A stretch of 64,000 nt of DNA from Amaurobius ferox (lineage: Eukaryota; Arthropoda; Arachnida; Araneae; Amaurobiidae). The notes below the pieces were generated by a model. It had not been told where the DNA came from. It worked only from the letters and a program-made list of their open reading frames with translations, and searched no databases. The translations under genes and the position numbers were made by a program. This document shows, in pieces, positions 12,701 to 26,600 of this stretch. The stretch covers positions 83,775,015 to 83,839,014 of the forward strand of contig OX578144.1 of NCBI GenBank assembly GCA_951213105.1, read 5' to 3'. How positions within the stretch are numbered: the stretch's first letter is position 1; every line of letters starts with the position of its first letter.

Positions 12701-15700
12701 CTTTAGTCTATTAAACTGGGCATCAGCTTTTTCATCAATTTTAAATGTTCGGATAATAGGCTCATAGTTATCAACCTAAATGAAGAAAAAAATTAAAATT
12801 AAATTGCAAATCGTTTTTATGGAATAAATGTGTCACATAAATTAAAATGAGGCATGTGGAAATAAAAGGGCTTACGTAAATTGTTAATTTTGATCCTCTA
12901 TCACTTCGCATAATTTTCAAATCATGATGCTGGCCCAAAGCAAAATTTTCATTCCTAATGATAACTTCTTGTCTTTCAAATCCAAAATCAAATACCAGCC
13001 TCAAATGACCTAAAATTTAAAAAAAAACTGAACTGTTAACATATATGCATTTCAAATATATTTTATGAAAATTGTGGTTTCCACACACAAAAACACAATC
13101 TAGGATTTGTGCCTCTAATTTAAAATTATAAACAAAGCAAAAGAAGTTAAGAGTCATAATCATAGAATCCACCCACAGAGGGACTCACATTGCAGATAGC
13201 AGCATTTAAGTTTAGTGATTATTATATGTTTGTCAGCATGAAATAACTGACACATGCAATGACAGTAAAAAAGCTTGCTAAGCACCACAATTTTGCAAAC
13301 TTCTATGGCTGGGGTGGACAACCCTGTTGCCAACTGCCCCAAATGTTAAATTGGGTATGAAAGAAAATGTGATAAACTTAGAGTATGTCAGTTCCTGCAG
13401 TAAAATAAACATTTTCTTGTGGATGTGTGAGCACTGGTTATAATTTGATATTGAGATTTCTCAAGTGGTAGATACGACTAAAAATAGTCATCAAATTTCC
13501 AGACTTTTAAGCACCAGAAATTAGGAAACATTACAACTCAAACTGATATTGTGTATGAGAAATAAAGCCATTATAAGTCATCATTCACACTCTGCAATGA
13601 GCAGATATGTCATCTGAAAAATTAATATCTGGTCTTACTAGTCCAACACTGAATTCAAATTGCAGTTATAAATATATAGTTATAAATATACTTTTATAAT
13701 ATCTATTATTTGAGTGTGCATTTTCAAGGTGACAGAAGCCATGTACAAATATGCATATAAAATTTCATAAAAAAGTACAAAAGAAAAATAAAGTACTTAT
13801 AAATTTAAGTACTTTCAAGGGTGATAATTCTTCAAAATAAATTTAGACTTTAAAAGTGCTTATGATCCATCCTAAAGTTTATCAGCCCTCTTAAATTGCT
13901 AAGCTAATAAAAAATAAATTCTGTTTTGATATCAGTTAAATTAAAATTTAAATAGACCAAAAATTAATCAAATATTTATATTTTGTTCCTTTTCTTTAAA
14001 CTCACAAATAATGTTTGTCAAAATATCACTGAAGAGAAAAATTTAAAATATCTTCCTGATTATATTTTGAGGGATTGCACTCAATTAATTTTTAATCTGT
14101 GATGGCCTACAAAAATAAGGAGATTTTAAGAACAATACAAATATTAAGTACTTTGTAAAGGACATTTTTAAAAGTAGGAATTTTTACAAATTTGCAAGGA
14201 TCAAGATAGCTTTATATAGCACAAAAATTTTGCAATAAACTGAAATTGTAATTTACATATCAATAATAAAACTCACTTGAACAAATTTAAATTCACTTAT
14301 AAACAATTTCTTGACACATTTGATTATAAAAATAAATAATTTAGATTAGTATTCATTTCAGAAAGAAAATTTGCATTTAAGTTAGTTAATAAGGAGTTTA
14401 TATTAAACATGTATAGATCTAAAAATAAAATAGAATGTAAATGGAATAGTTTAAACGAGAAAGATCATATAATAAAGAAACTGGGGAAAAGAATAAAAGG
14501 ATTAATCAATTAATTCACACAGGTTCAAGCACATCTAGAGACTTACATAATTAAAAAGAGTTATAAAATTTCTAAAAAGATGAAATAATATAATAATATT
14601 ACAAACCACTTGTGGACATCATCAGATTCAAATACTCTTCACTGTATGATGATATACCAACAATCATGCCAGTTTTGTCAGTTGTTGTAAAACCAATGCG
14701 AATGTATTCTTCCATAGTGGAAATCGTATTTTCAAAGCTGTATTTAATATAGCTGTCAGATCGCAAATTAACTCCAATTTCTGAAATTAAAAATCCAATT
14801 TAATAAGTGATCTAGAAATAACAATTTCACAATATATCTAAGAGAAATAATAAATCAACTTATATCATTGAAAGCATATAGGTTTACATGACTTTATGGT
14901 TTAGAATACTGTATTTAAATAAGATGAAACTGGACTGGTTGCTGAAAGCAGCTACTAAATAAGAGGTATTTTGTGCCTGATTGAGAAAAACTGTATCATG
15001 ATAAATGTAAAAAATATTTCTTCCCTTTAAAATGGCATATCTGAGAACAAAAAGTGCTTAAAACATTGCAAACAGATCTTCCTTGCAAAACCTTTTGTCT
15101 TTATCAAAATTACTCTTTCTAATTTTGTAAAGAAAACTGCAAATTTTAAATGTATGCCCTGTTTCTAAATAAAATTAATTCAGTGATTTCAATAATGCAT
15201 TCATACTACATATGGGCTTTTAACTGGTATGTAAATTCCCCAAACTTTTATGATTCACTGCAGTTATAAAAATAATTATCACCTATATGTGTTTTTAGGA
15301 CACAATCATAATGCCCTAATTTAGAACATAATCATAGTGCCACCATTATTTTTTTTAAATGGTAGGGAATAATACTAAAATCCTGAAAAATTTGCTTATA
15401 GAACAGAATAGAGTCTTGTTGCTGAACATTTTAATATTGAGAATGCATATGACTTTATACTGCAGTTCATGTTATTTTACAACATCTGAAGAGCCACATG
15501 AAATCATTACGTAGCTTATAAATAACCTGCTTTCCTTGCAGATTTGGTGGAAAAAATATAATACAGTAGATATCCTTTTATTGGGCCTTTTATTAATCCG
15601 AACCCAAACTCAGACTAGATAAACAAATGGCTCATGGAATAAAAAAATTGTTCCAGAAAATAAATAAAACTATTATAAAATTAACACTACTTTTAAGTCA

Positions 15701-17567
15701 TATATTGGAAACATATTTCAACCAGTAAATACTCACCATCAGCACATATAGGTCCTTTAAATCCTGTCCACTGACAATCGCAGATATAACTGGAATAGCC
15801 CTCAATGCATGTTCCATTATTCAAACACGGATTGCTAGAACATTTGCCAACACAACCATCACTGATACCATACAGATACTCTTTAGCAGCACGTTGCAAA
15901 TCAATAATCCTCCCGTTTAACATGAAAGCCCTCAAACAGCCAACATAACCTTCACTGTAATCAACAGTTGCACCTGAAATCAATTATAATGCAAGAGTTT
16001 TAATTGGTTCTTTCACAATTTTCAGACAAAAGAAGGATTTATCCTGTACAAAATGTATATACATATAGGGTGTTTTATAAGCATTGTATCTGAAGTTAAT
16101 TTCTACAAGGATTGATGATGCCCATATTTCATATTTTAAATAAGATTTTTAATTAAGTGTAGAATGAATGTAGTGCTATGGCAGTTTCATCTCTTAGGCG
16201 TTACATGAAAAAATAGAAAATTCAAATTTTTATTGGCAGTACTGCCTTCCTAGCACAGAAAGTCCAATTAGAAAAAGCTGTGTCTCTCGTGAATAAGTTG
16301 AAAGAAAAACAACCCAACCTTCATACCTGCATAATTTGCTGAGATAAAGTAATATTAATTTGGATAAATTTCTGGCTGAAAAACCCACGTCACTGAAACT
16401 TGGCCCCAGTACAAACTTGAGCCTTCGATGGAGATTTATATTTAAAAAGCTAGTCTTTTTTATTGACTCATGAACTTTTACTTACAATTAAAACGAATTA
16501 CTAATGTTAAATCAATGGAAGCAGACGGCGTGCTATTTTTGCACCTTTATAAAGTATTAGCTGCGATATTGAAGACAACTCTGCAAGTTTTTCAAAAATA
16601 GTTGATTTAGAATTTTTAAATTCCTTAAACACTGTTTACTAAATACCCACTGCCCGCCTACTACAACCAGCATGGTTCACCACACACCAAGCCTGGGTCC
16701 ACTTGGTGCTCCAAGCTAGCCTGTTGTGTGCTACAGCGACTGGAAGAAGTTATATTAATGCTAGAGAGTGCTCAAATCAATCTAATAGAATTGAAAAAAA
16801 TCTGATGTGGGCAACACGACTTTCCTTATATAATATAATGAATTTGCTACTTTTACAGTAAAAAAATAGGTTTTTCTTATAGTAGATACTAATATTCTTT
16901 CCAAGATATTGAATTTTCGACAATTAATCGTCATTTTCATTGATTTAGCATCATTTTTATTCATTTGGCGAGATTTTCGTTAATTTGGCAACATTTCAAA
17001 AAAGTCGTCAAGTTGGCGACATTCCGCCAAGTTCGTCGCCAAAATCTCGCCAAGCGTTATGCACTAAGAAATAAGTTATTCTTACAGCAGATAAATAAAT
17101 TACTATTGGCATTCAAATACAAAAGTATTATTCAAAGTATCTTTTTTCATGAATGGAACGAGTTAGATCCACAAGAATGATGTCACTCAATTTATCGCAT
17201 GGTATTACATATGAAAAGTGAACATGTTTCTCAATAGGAAATATTTTTTTTTTATTTTATATGACTTTTTGATAATTTTTTTGAAAAATGTACAATATCT
17301 CGAGAACGGTTCATGTTAGCGTTCTAAAATTTATGTCAATCGTTTTCTAATGAAAAATTACATAAATGTCTATTTGCGTAACTTTATTAGTGGTTTTAAT
17401 TTTTTGACGATTTTTTCAAAATTTCATTCAAAAATTTAGGGGGGTTCTGAGCATTCGATTGCGTATAAAAACAATAGGCTTCCAGTGTTTACGGATTGTG
17501 ATTTTTGTACCAAATTTGGTTCGAATCGGTCCATTCGTTCGTCAGTTATTGTCTCCACAGACTCACT

Positions 17568-17623
<56 letters not shown>

Positions 17624-20600
17624 TCACTTCAAAAATGTTTGATTCGTGATCAGGGATGCTTGAAACATGCTCTCCCGTCAAAAACTCGAATTCGAATTTT
17701 CAACCCCGTCACAATACTTTCCTTATACATTATGTATATAAGGAAAGTAATAAAGAAATATAAGAGAGCAAAGTTTTGGGCTTGCTAACCCACCCCCATC
17801 TGTCCTAATAAAATATAATTTCTTCTTTCGTTGCATGTTGCCATCTTATACTTGCTTTCCTTTTTTCATATACAAATTTATGACTTAAACCACTTTGCAT
17901 CTCAATTAGATCCTATACTTTTTCAGCCATCACCTAAATTCATAACTTCACTCACTTTTACCTCAGAGTACATTGCAAGAAAATTATATTGGGTTTCTTA
18001 GCAGCAACAAAATAAGATGAAAGAATGTTGAAGCATGCCAGGAACTGTAGCCATTGGCCATGCGATTAACAATCCTGGAACTCTAAAGTGTCTGCCTGAA
18101 TCTAATAAATTGTTATAGTGAGTTGCAACAAAAGAAGATAATTTAGATTGATGTTTAAAAAAAATTATAAAAGCTATAACAATTCCTTACCAGACAAAAA
18201 TAGGAAACCTGCAAGTGTCTAAATAAAAGTTTTCAATTTATAACAACTAAAAATCATAATGCTTTACAGATCAAATAAGCTTATTACTTTTACAATATAC
18301 TAAGACATAGGATCATACCAATAACAAGCTTGCTTGTGAGATACAATGCTCGTACAGGTCCAGCTCTCTCTCGAACTTCACCGCTCAAACTTCCATCAAC
18401 AACAACTCGAGCTTCCTTCCTGTTTCTCTCTACCAAGACAGAATGCCAATTGTTGTCATTCAATTTGTAGGATGTTTCCACACTCACACCCAGCGGTCCA
18501 TTGCCAGCTTGGTACTGAAACTGTATCTGATCCCCCTCTGCAAAAATAATACATAATATATATTTTTTTCAATCACAAAAATGTATTAGAACTAATTTTA
18601 TCAAATGCTTAGAGAGGTGCAAAATATATATAGGCAATTTTCAACAAACATTACATATTAACAACCATGTGATAAAACATTTTTAGCTTCATCAATTTAG
18701 CTACTTAAATTTTATACATACTGAATGCAACAAATATAGAATAGTATTTGCTTTTAACAAAAACTGTCCCTACATTACAAAATACTAGCATCACTGTTTG
18801 ACAAATTTTCCATCTCTCGTACTTAGATCTTGCTAAAATATATAGCATACAAAAATATAAAATTCAGTACATTTGTGGAGAAACATTAGGGGAACTCTCT
18901 GAAATGATCTGTTTTTCGATTTAAACCTTAATTTAAGAGATATTTCATCAAGTCAAAGAATAAATATTTGAACTGCGAGTTCGTATCCTAGATAGACTAA
19001 CAATTTCAGGTTAGGAATCTTTGCAGGCATGTATCTACATAGATGTTGTGCCTGACAGTGCCTTTATTTTAAATTTCAATTCAGTTTATGAATTGTTACT
19101 TTTTATGCAATTGAATTTGAAGTGAAAATTTTATTTTATTAAATATCTAACGTCTAATTGTTAAAAACAAAAACGCTTTAATAATTGTCATTTCCAAAGA
19201 AGTTATATTTAAATGATTTAAACAATTAGAAATAAATTTCACCGATAAAAATGTTCTGCAGATCCTCTTTCTGTGTTTTTACCAAATTCTGCTTTTCCCA
19301 AAAGTTTCTTCAGTGGCTTCATCCGGGACATCTGTGAAACAACATTCCATTTAAATTCTCCAAGTACTAATAAGTCATGCCTCAATGCTTTACGAATGAA
19401 GAAAATGAGACTTCATTATTCAAGTATGTAGGGAAGGGATAAACTACCAACCATTCTGATTTTCCTGAATTTGTTCCATTTTTCATTTCCTCTAGCTTTG
19501 TTCCGAGAATATCGATTTTCAATAAAAGTAGTCTGGGTTCTCATATCACCAAAAAATAATTATGTGTTTGATCGTGATGTGCTATGCAATTATTACTATT
19601 TTCTCGATGAGAACGTAAATAATAAATAAGAAAGCTCAATCACCTCGTTTGTGGTATAGAAATTTGATCCACTAAAATTGTGTTGCCAAACATCAAATGT
19701 GTATTTTTTTTTTAACAGAGTCCCAAAATAAATGTTGCTGAAATACAAAGAAAAATGTGATAACTATAAAATGTGATTTAAAATTTTATGATTGTCTTCT
19801 TCAAATACTTAACCTCACCAGCCAATTCTAATTTCTTTGGAAAAATCAGATTTTTTATCTCAAAGAAAACATGCAAATCCTGAGGGTTTTTTTTATTAGG
19901 CTTTTGATGAAATTTCTATCTTAAATAATATTTTTAAATGAAATCCTGCACTTGAATGAAAATGCTAATTTGGTCAATCCTCCCCCCTCCCCTCCTATTA
20001 TTTAGCAAAAAACTATTTTAGTATATTTATGGGATTTTAATTTTTTTTTTCATTTATTAGTTAGTCATTTGCTAATGAAAGGTTAGCTATATCCTTAAAA
20101 TGTGCATTTAGATACAATCAGAGGTATATTTCATTTTATTTTATTTTTTGGTTTTTGCAATCTTTTTGCATCTATTAATAGTTCTATATTTATTTTGCTG
20201 TTTATACAGAGAAATTATCTTTGAAACATATTATAAATAAAATGAAGATATATTTTAAGAATAACCTTATTAAAATATAATTATTTATTTAGTTACTTAA
20301 AATGATTTAGGCTCATTAGAAACACATTTGGAGAGTACTCAGGGTCCGCGCTAGCCATTCGCCTACGCGCCAAATATGAAAAGATCGCAAAACTGGCGAT
20401 AAAAAAAATGCTTTGGCAAAAAAAATGGCGAATGATTTTTTGGAAACTGTGAAAATTTCATAAATATTTTTTTGGGAAGTAATATGGAATAAAAGTCAGA
20501 TTTAATTTGGAATAAAAGTCCGATTCCAGACAAGTAGGCCTATGACATACGAGCGTTGTCTCCCGTCTATTTTGGAGACGCTCATTCTCGTGTGACAAGC

Positions 20601-23600
20601 TCCAGGTATTCTTTAATTCCCAGCACGCTGCTCCTCAAAACGGACGGCAGACAGTGCATCCCTGTCTCTCAAGCGTCCTTGACCCACTGCGGCAATCAAA
20701 ACATTATCTGGATTCCGCCCTTTATGTGAGCCGATTTTTTTCGTTAACCCTGAATCGCACAACCGTTAACCCCCAACACAGTTATTAGATACTCTCCAAT
20801 AAACAAAACAAAAAAAACACTTTCAACTTAAAACCCTGCATTATAGTTTTAAACAATCCGTGTTACAGAATTATTTCTGAAAAGAGCCATTTTTTGTTGA
20901 AAACGATCAGCCGTAATCAGAGAAACAAGTGATAAACATCGAACGAAAATGTATGTATATTTTTTGATGACGCGTATACAATGGTAGTACATCGTACGCG
21001 TATACATCTGGAGGGCAGAGAAATTAGGAGTGTGGGATTGCGTAATTACTACCGCATCGTTTTAGAATCGATTGTCTTGCGGGAAAAAATAACTTTTAGA
21101 ATTACGATGTTTTTTTTTATTTTTAGACTCCGCATATAAATAGACCCCCCCCCCCCCCCCACCACCACCACACTTTAAAGCGTTTTTTTTTTTTTTTCAC
21201 AAATTTCTCGACTTAAGCGAGTATATACGGTAAATAAAAAAGCATTTAATTTTAGTTAAAAGCAACTGCAAAAAGGTCACTGCTGATTCTTATCCCAGAT
21301 GCCGACTTGCGGTTTGCTGTTTTTGTCATAAGTTGAATCATAGTTTATCTTTTTGTTACGAATTTTTAAGCCTGCCTGGCTTGTTTTCGTTTCATCTTCA
21401 TCATCATTTTTGTGGTTTTTATACGATCCTTACGCCTCCCTGAATTTTAAAACAGACATAAAAATTTATCCCTTAGATAGTTTTGGTACCTAATTTTAAA
21501 GAAATATAATGATGGTACTGCATATAAAAATATTATGGATGTAGCAAAAATTGGTTTCACATGTCCTATGACAATAACCATCGTTGAAAGAGGCTTTAGT
21601 AAACAGAACATAAATTTCATAAGTAGTAACATCAGAGTAAAAAATCTGTGACTTGATTCTTATAAATAGTGAAGGGCCAGATATGAAAGATTTTAACTTT
21701 AAGGCAGCTTTTGAAAATTGGTGTATAGTACAAAAATTCGATGCTTGCTTGGTTTATATGATAATGAAACTATGTGAATTATAAAATAAATTTGTCATTT
21801 TTGTAACTCATTGTGATCTTTCATTGGTAAATACAAGTTTAATTTACTAATAGCCTATTTAATGATTAAAAAAATAAAATAAACCTATCTTTATATCTTG
21901 TTTAGAATGAAATTAATATTATTAGCTGCATTATGGCTTAAAAGTAGAAATTTTTTCACCGATGGCGACGATAACTTTGACTAATAATCATGTAATTTGG
22001 CTAATGATTTTTCAATTTGGCTAATTTGTTGGCTAACAGTTTGAAATTCCTAGCGCGGGCCCTGAGTACTCTTAAATTCTTTTTGTAGGTATTTTCTGTT
22101 TGCTTACCATTTAAGAACATTAAATGCAATTTTCAATTACTAATAAAAAAAAAACACTGAAGTGCTACACAAGATAGATTTTGTGAGCAATTGCTGATAC
22201 ACAATTTTGTTTTTCTCTAAATCGAACCCTGGTATCAATATCACCACATTTTTAGCTAAGACTGTACATGGTTTTATGATTTATACACACACTTACCCAC
22301 AAGCATAATTTTTATGAAATCAGATGGCCCTTTACTATGAATTAATACACCATTCTCTGCAGTGGTTTTAAATTGAAAGTAGATATCCCCAGAATGCCCA
22401 ATGTCAAATGTAGGCAGATCTATAGTGGCATCTTCATAAAAAAATGTAACTGTGTTATCAAAAAGAGCTGAAAAAAAAGAAAAAATATATATTTATCAAC
22501 AAAAATAATTGTCTAGGACAATGTATGTATTCATGTATTCATTTACAGTATATTGAACAAACTTAGATACAAAAATATATAGTATACGAATATTAGAATA
22601 CTTGGATAGATATTAGATATGTATACAAAAAATAAAAACTAAGGTGTTTATTACAATTGGTTTTCAAACACATTTTCATTTTAAAGGTTCAAGCATCTTC
22701 CTGTTAGAAAAAGAATAGCTCCAATAAGTTGCCACATAAAATTTCATTATCCAATATATCTATGTAACTACCATTATTAATTAAACTTTATTACAATTAA
22801 CAAAATTCTGAAGAACTATCAAATGGCTACAGAATGCTGCTAATAACTAAGAAACTAACTGTGTATGCTGTAACATGTACATCTACATTCTAAAGAAAGG
22901 TACTATTAAATAATCTACAAATATGTTTATATTTAATTAGCAGATATACCCTGTGTTGTTCATAATTTGAAATGTGCGTAAATTTTAATGGTATTCTATT
23001 CTATACCATATAGTTCCTTCAGAAAGTTTAAAATATTTAATTCCCTTATAAAAACTAAGGGCACAATAAAAGTTTACTAAACAAAACTTAATTGACAATT
23101 TGGAGCAAAGCACACACACATGGACCTTTAGATCTGAAATTTTTTTCTTCTTTCCAATTTAAAATTGAAGTAAAAATGTATACATGGAGTCTGTGATATT
23201 GATCATAGTTTGAGTAATGGCAACCACTAGTTAAGATCAACATTGCTTGATAATACATGGTTTATAATTCATTAGAATCAATGCATTGATTCTAATGAGC
23301 TATAATCTATAAGCCCCAGATTTTGGACCCATAAGCAGCAGATCAAGGTCATGCGTTCATCATAAGAGGGAGAATGAATTTTCATGACCTTGAGCACTTC
23401 TAAAATGATGAACTATAACATTAGACAAGCCGTTTTTGGTAATAATTCCTCAACATCATCACCTATCTCTGATTTTCTTTTACTATGTCTATCTCATCAA
23501 TGCCCTCTAACTACTTTAAAAAATAATCAAGATCTGCCAAGCCATTTTTTAGCAGAACTTGGTCGAACATTTGTACAATAGTGCAGAGATAAATAAAAGA

Positions 23601-26600
23601 GCTACGGTAGCTTCACTCCAGTAAAAAGTACAAGAAACTCTATTCTTGTGATGCAAAATGATCTTTGCCGGTAAATCTCAAGAATAACATATCCTGGCCC
23701 TCCAGTGAAACAAATATTGTTAAATGACTTCTACTTTATAACAGAGTATTGCCTAAAAGTAAGAAAAAGCACAATTAATCATCCATAACTAATTGTGGAC
23801 CATGGTTTCATGGTCAGTGGAACACAATTCAAAATATATGAATTTGAAAAATACTTACCATAAGAAAATAGATTACATAAATTAAAAATATCAATAATTC
23901 CTGAAATCCTATTTTATTCACTGACTGCAATTGATAAATAAAAAATCCAAAATATATGATCATCTATTTATTAAAATCACATTTTATATCAATTTCATTA
24001 TTATTGGATCAGACAAAACTAAATTAACATGATCAGCCTTATCAACACATTTGATTAACAATATTTTACAGAATAAAAATAATTAAATTCCAATGCTAAG
24101 CAGCATATAATTACTTTTCAAACAAAGTTTCAGAAAAAACCCTATTTATCAGATTTGAAACATTTATTGCCCAACATGCCCAGGACACAAAATTTCAATA
24201 GCGCATGTTGTTGTTGAGACCCACACTGTCTGACCTACCAGAAAGGTGTAGTATCATTTTTTATTATGTACTCAGCAGGGCATGTAAACATTATCGCTCT
24301 TCAACTGTATCATAATGAAGAATGTGAAGAAATCTTGTAGGTGAGATTAAACTTCAGTTTCACTGCCCCAATTAAAAATATTAAAAATAATTTATTTCCT
24401 ATTTTTTATATATTTACTTTCTATATATATTTAATGATATATAACATATAATTTCCTGAGCTCCAGAGCTATCAGCGATGTAAAATGTCATCAGCAAAAC
24501 ATTGGACGTGTAAATTTTTGACATAAGCATCTTTTTTTTTTTTTTTCCTTTTTTAAACAACGTGCCCATAGGCATGTAGAAATTTTCAGAATTTTCTAAT
24601 ACTATGGCCAATTTTTTTTTATTTAATTTTTTTAATTTAGTGTTAACTTACATTAAATTAAAAATAACCTTTATTGGAAGTAGTGTTTTATTTGTAGTGT
24701 TTATTTTTTACAATGTTTTATTCATTTGTTTTATTTGCAGTGCTTTATTTTTTTATTATCCTGGATTGCCAGTTGTTTTATTTTTATTTTCTAATTATCT
24801 AGAGACAACCTTTGTGCCTTGAATCTCAAAATACGAACACACATTAACACTCAAAGATATACACATAAAAGTAAATATCCAAATTCCAAAATATCTTTCA
24901 AAACTTTGAATTTGTTTTCAAAACAGACAAACAAAAAGACTTAATTTTATATATCATAGCTGCCAACTATGAAGGGCTGAAAATCTGTAGAATTTTACGT
25001 GCAGAAAAATGTAGTGACATTTTGAATAATTATCATAAAGTTAATTCACATCATACTAAAAAAAGGGAAAAAATTAAGCTAAAGTAGGGAAAAAGTGAAA
25101 AATAAGCTAAAATAAGGGAAAATGAACTTTATATCCAAGGCAATTTCAAATTCTACTTTATGGATTATTATTATTCTTTACTCTTTTTACTTTCCTTATA
25201 TACATACTACACTGTATAAGGAAAGTATTGTGACGGGGTCGAAAATTTGAATTCGAGTTTTCGACGGGAGAGCACGTTTCAAGCATCCCTGATCACGAAT
25301 CAAACATTTTTGAGATGATGTCTGTGTGCGTGTGAAAGTATGTGTGCGTGTGAAAGTATGTGTGTGTGTGTGAAAGTATGTGTGTGTGTGTGTGTCAGTG
25401 AGTCTGTGGAGACGATAACTGACGAACGAATGGACCGATTCGAACGAAATTTGGTACAAAAATTACAATCCATGAATACTAGAAGCCTATTGTTCTTAAA
25501 CACAATCGAATGTTCAGAACCCACCTAAATTTTCGAGTGAAATTTTGAAAAAATCATCAAAAAATTAAAACCTTTAATAAAGTTATGCAAATAGACATTT
25601 CTTATGTAATTTTTCCTTAGAAAATGATTGACATAAACTTTAGAACGCTAGTATGAACCACTCTCGAGATATTGCACATTTTTCAAATAAATTTATCAAA
25701 AAATCCCATATATTAAAAAAAATATATTAACTGTTGAGAAACATGTTCACTTTTCATATGTAATATCATGTGATAAATTTGGTGACATCATTCTCGAAGA
25801 TCTAGCTCGTACCATCCATGAGAAAAGTTACTTAGAGTAATACTCTTGTATTTGAATGCCAATAGTCGCTTATCTGCTATAAGAATAACTTATTTCTCCG
25901 TTCATAATACTTGGCGAGATCTTGTCGACGAATTTGGTGGAATGTCGCAACTTTTTTAAATGTTGCTAAATTAACGAAAATCTCACCAAGTGGATAAAAA
26001 TGACGCTAAATCAATCAATATGATGACTAATAGACGAAAATTCAATATCTTGGAAAAAATATAAGTATCTACTCTAAGAATAACATTTTTTTTTTACTGT
26101 AAAAGAAGTAAATTCATTGCATTATATAATGATAAAAATGCTATTGAACAAAATTTTGCTTTTACAAAATTTTTATCAAAAACAGTTTCAAAACATTTGA
26201 AGGGTTCCTACCCATTTTTCAAAATGAAATTGCCAGTGTTTTTCCTATTGCTTTCAGCAAACTATGTTGAAGTTCAAATAAATACAGAATTTAGTGTATA
26301 AGTAAAGCATAATTTACTTTTCTGTGCATGTTTGTTTTTCTGTGCATGTTGTACTGTGTTTTTAAGACACGAAAAGTGTTTATATATTGTTTCATGCATT
26401 ATAAATAAAATATATATTTTAAAATAACTTTTAATATAATACAAACAAATTTATAATTTAAAAACCAGCTTTTATTTTAAACAGAAAACTGTCTTTAGGT
26501 TTATAGTAGATTTACATAAGGGTATGTAAATTGTTAAATATAAGAATAATATTTTTGCTAAAAGAGTTAACATTTATACTATTTGGTATATACAACACAT

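Larger units (their letters stand above)
15974..18318 (-). other. Nrx-IV intron 13 (2.3 kb)
   Basis: Contains an inverted-repeat element carrying a (CA)n microsatellite (16819-17748). Stretches at 16.0-16.8 kb and 17.75-18.3 kb show nothing I can name. Confidence 0.75.
18538..22296 (-). other. Nrx-IV intron 12 (3.8 kb)
   Basis: Contains a decayed hAT element (20341-22063). The stretches at 18.5-20.3 kb and 22.07-22.3 kb are A+T-rich with nothing recognisable. Confidence 0.75.

Noticed and set aside
17436..17681. Open frame with a Cys-Val repeat
   Set aside because: It is a translation of the (CA)n microsatellite inside a mobile element.
25196..25528. Open frames rich in Thr-His or Val-Cys repeats
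   Set aside because: They are translations of the (TG)n-rich core of copy 2 of the same element.
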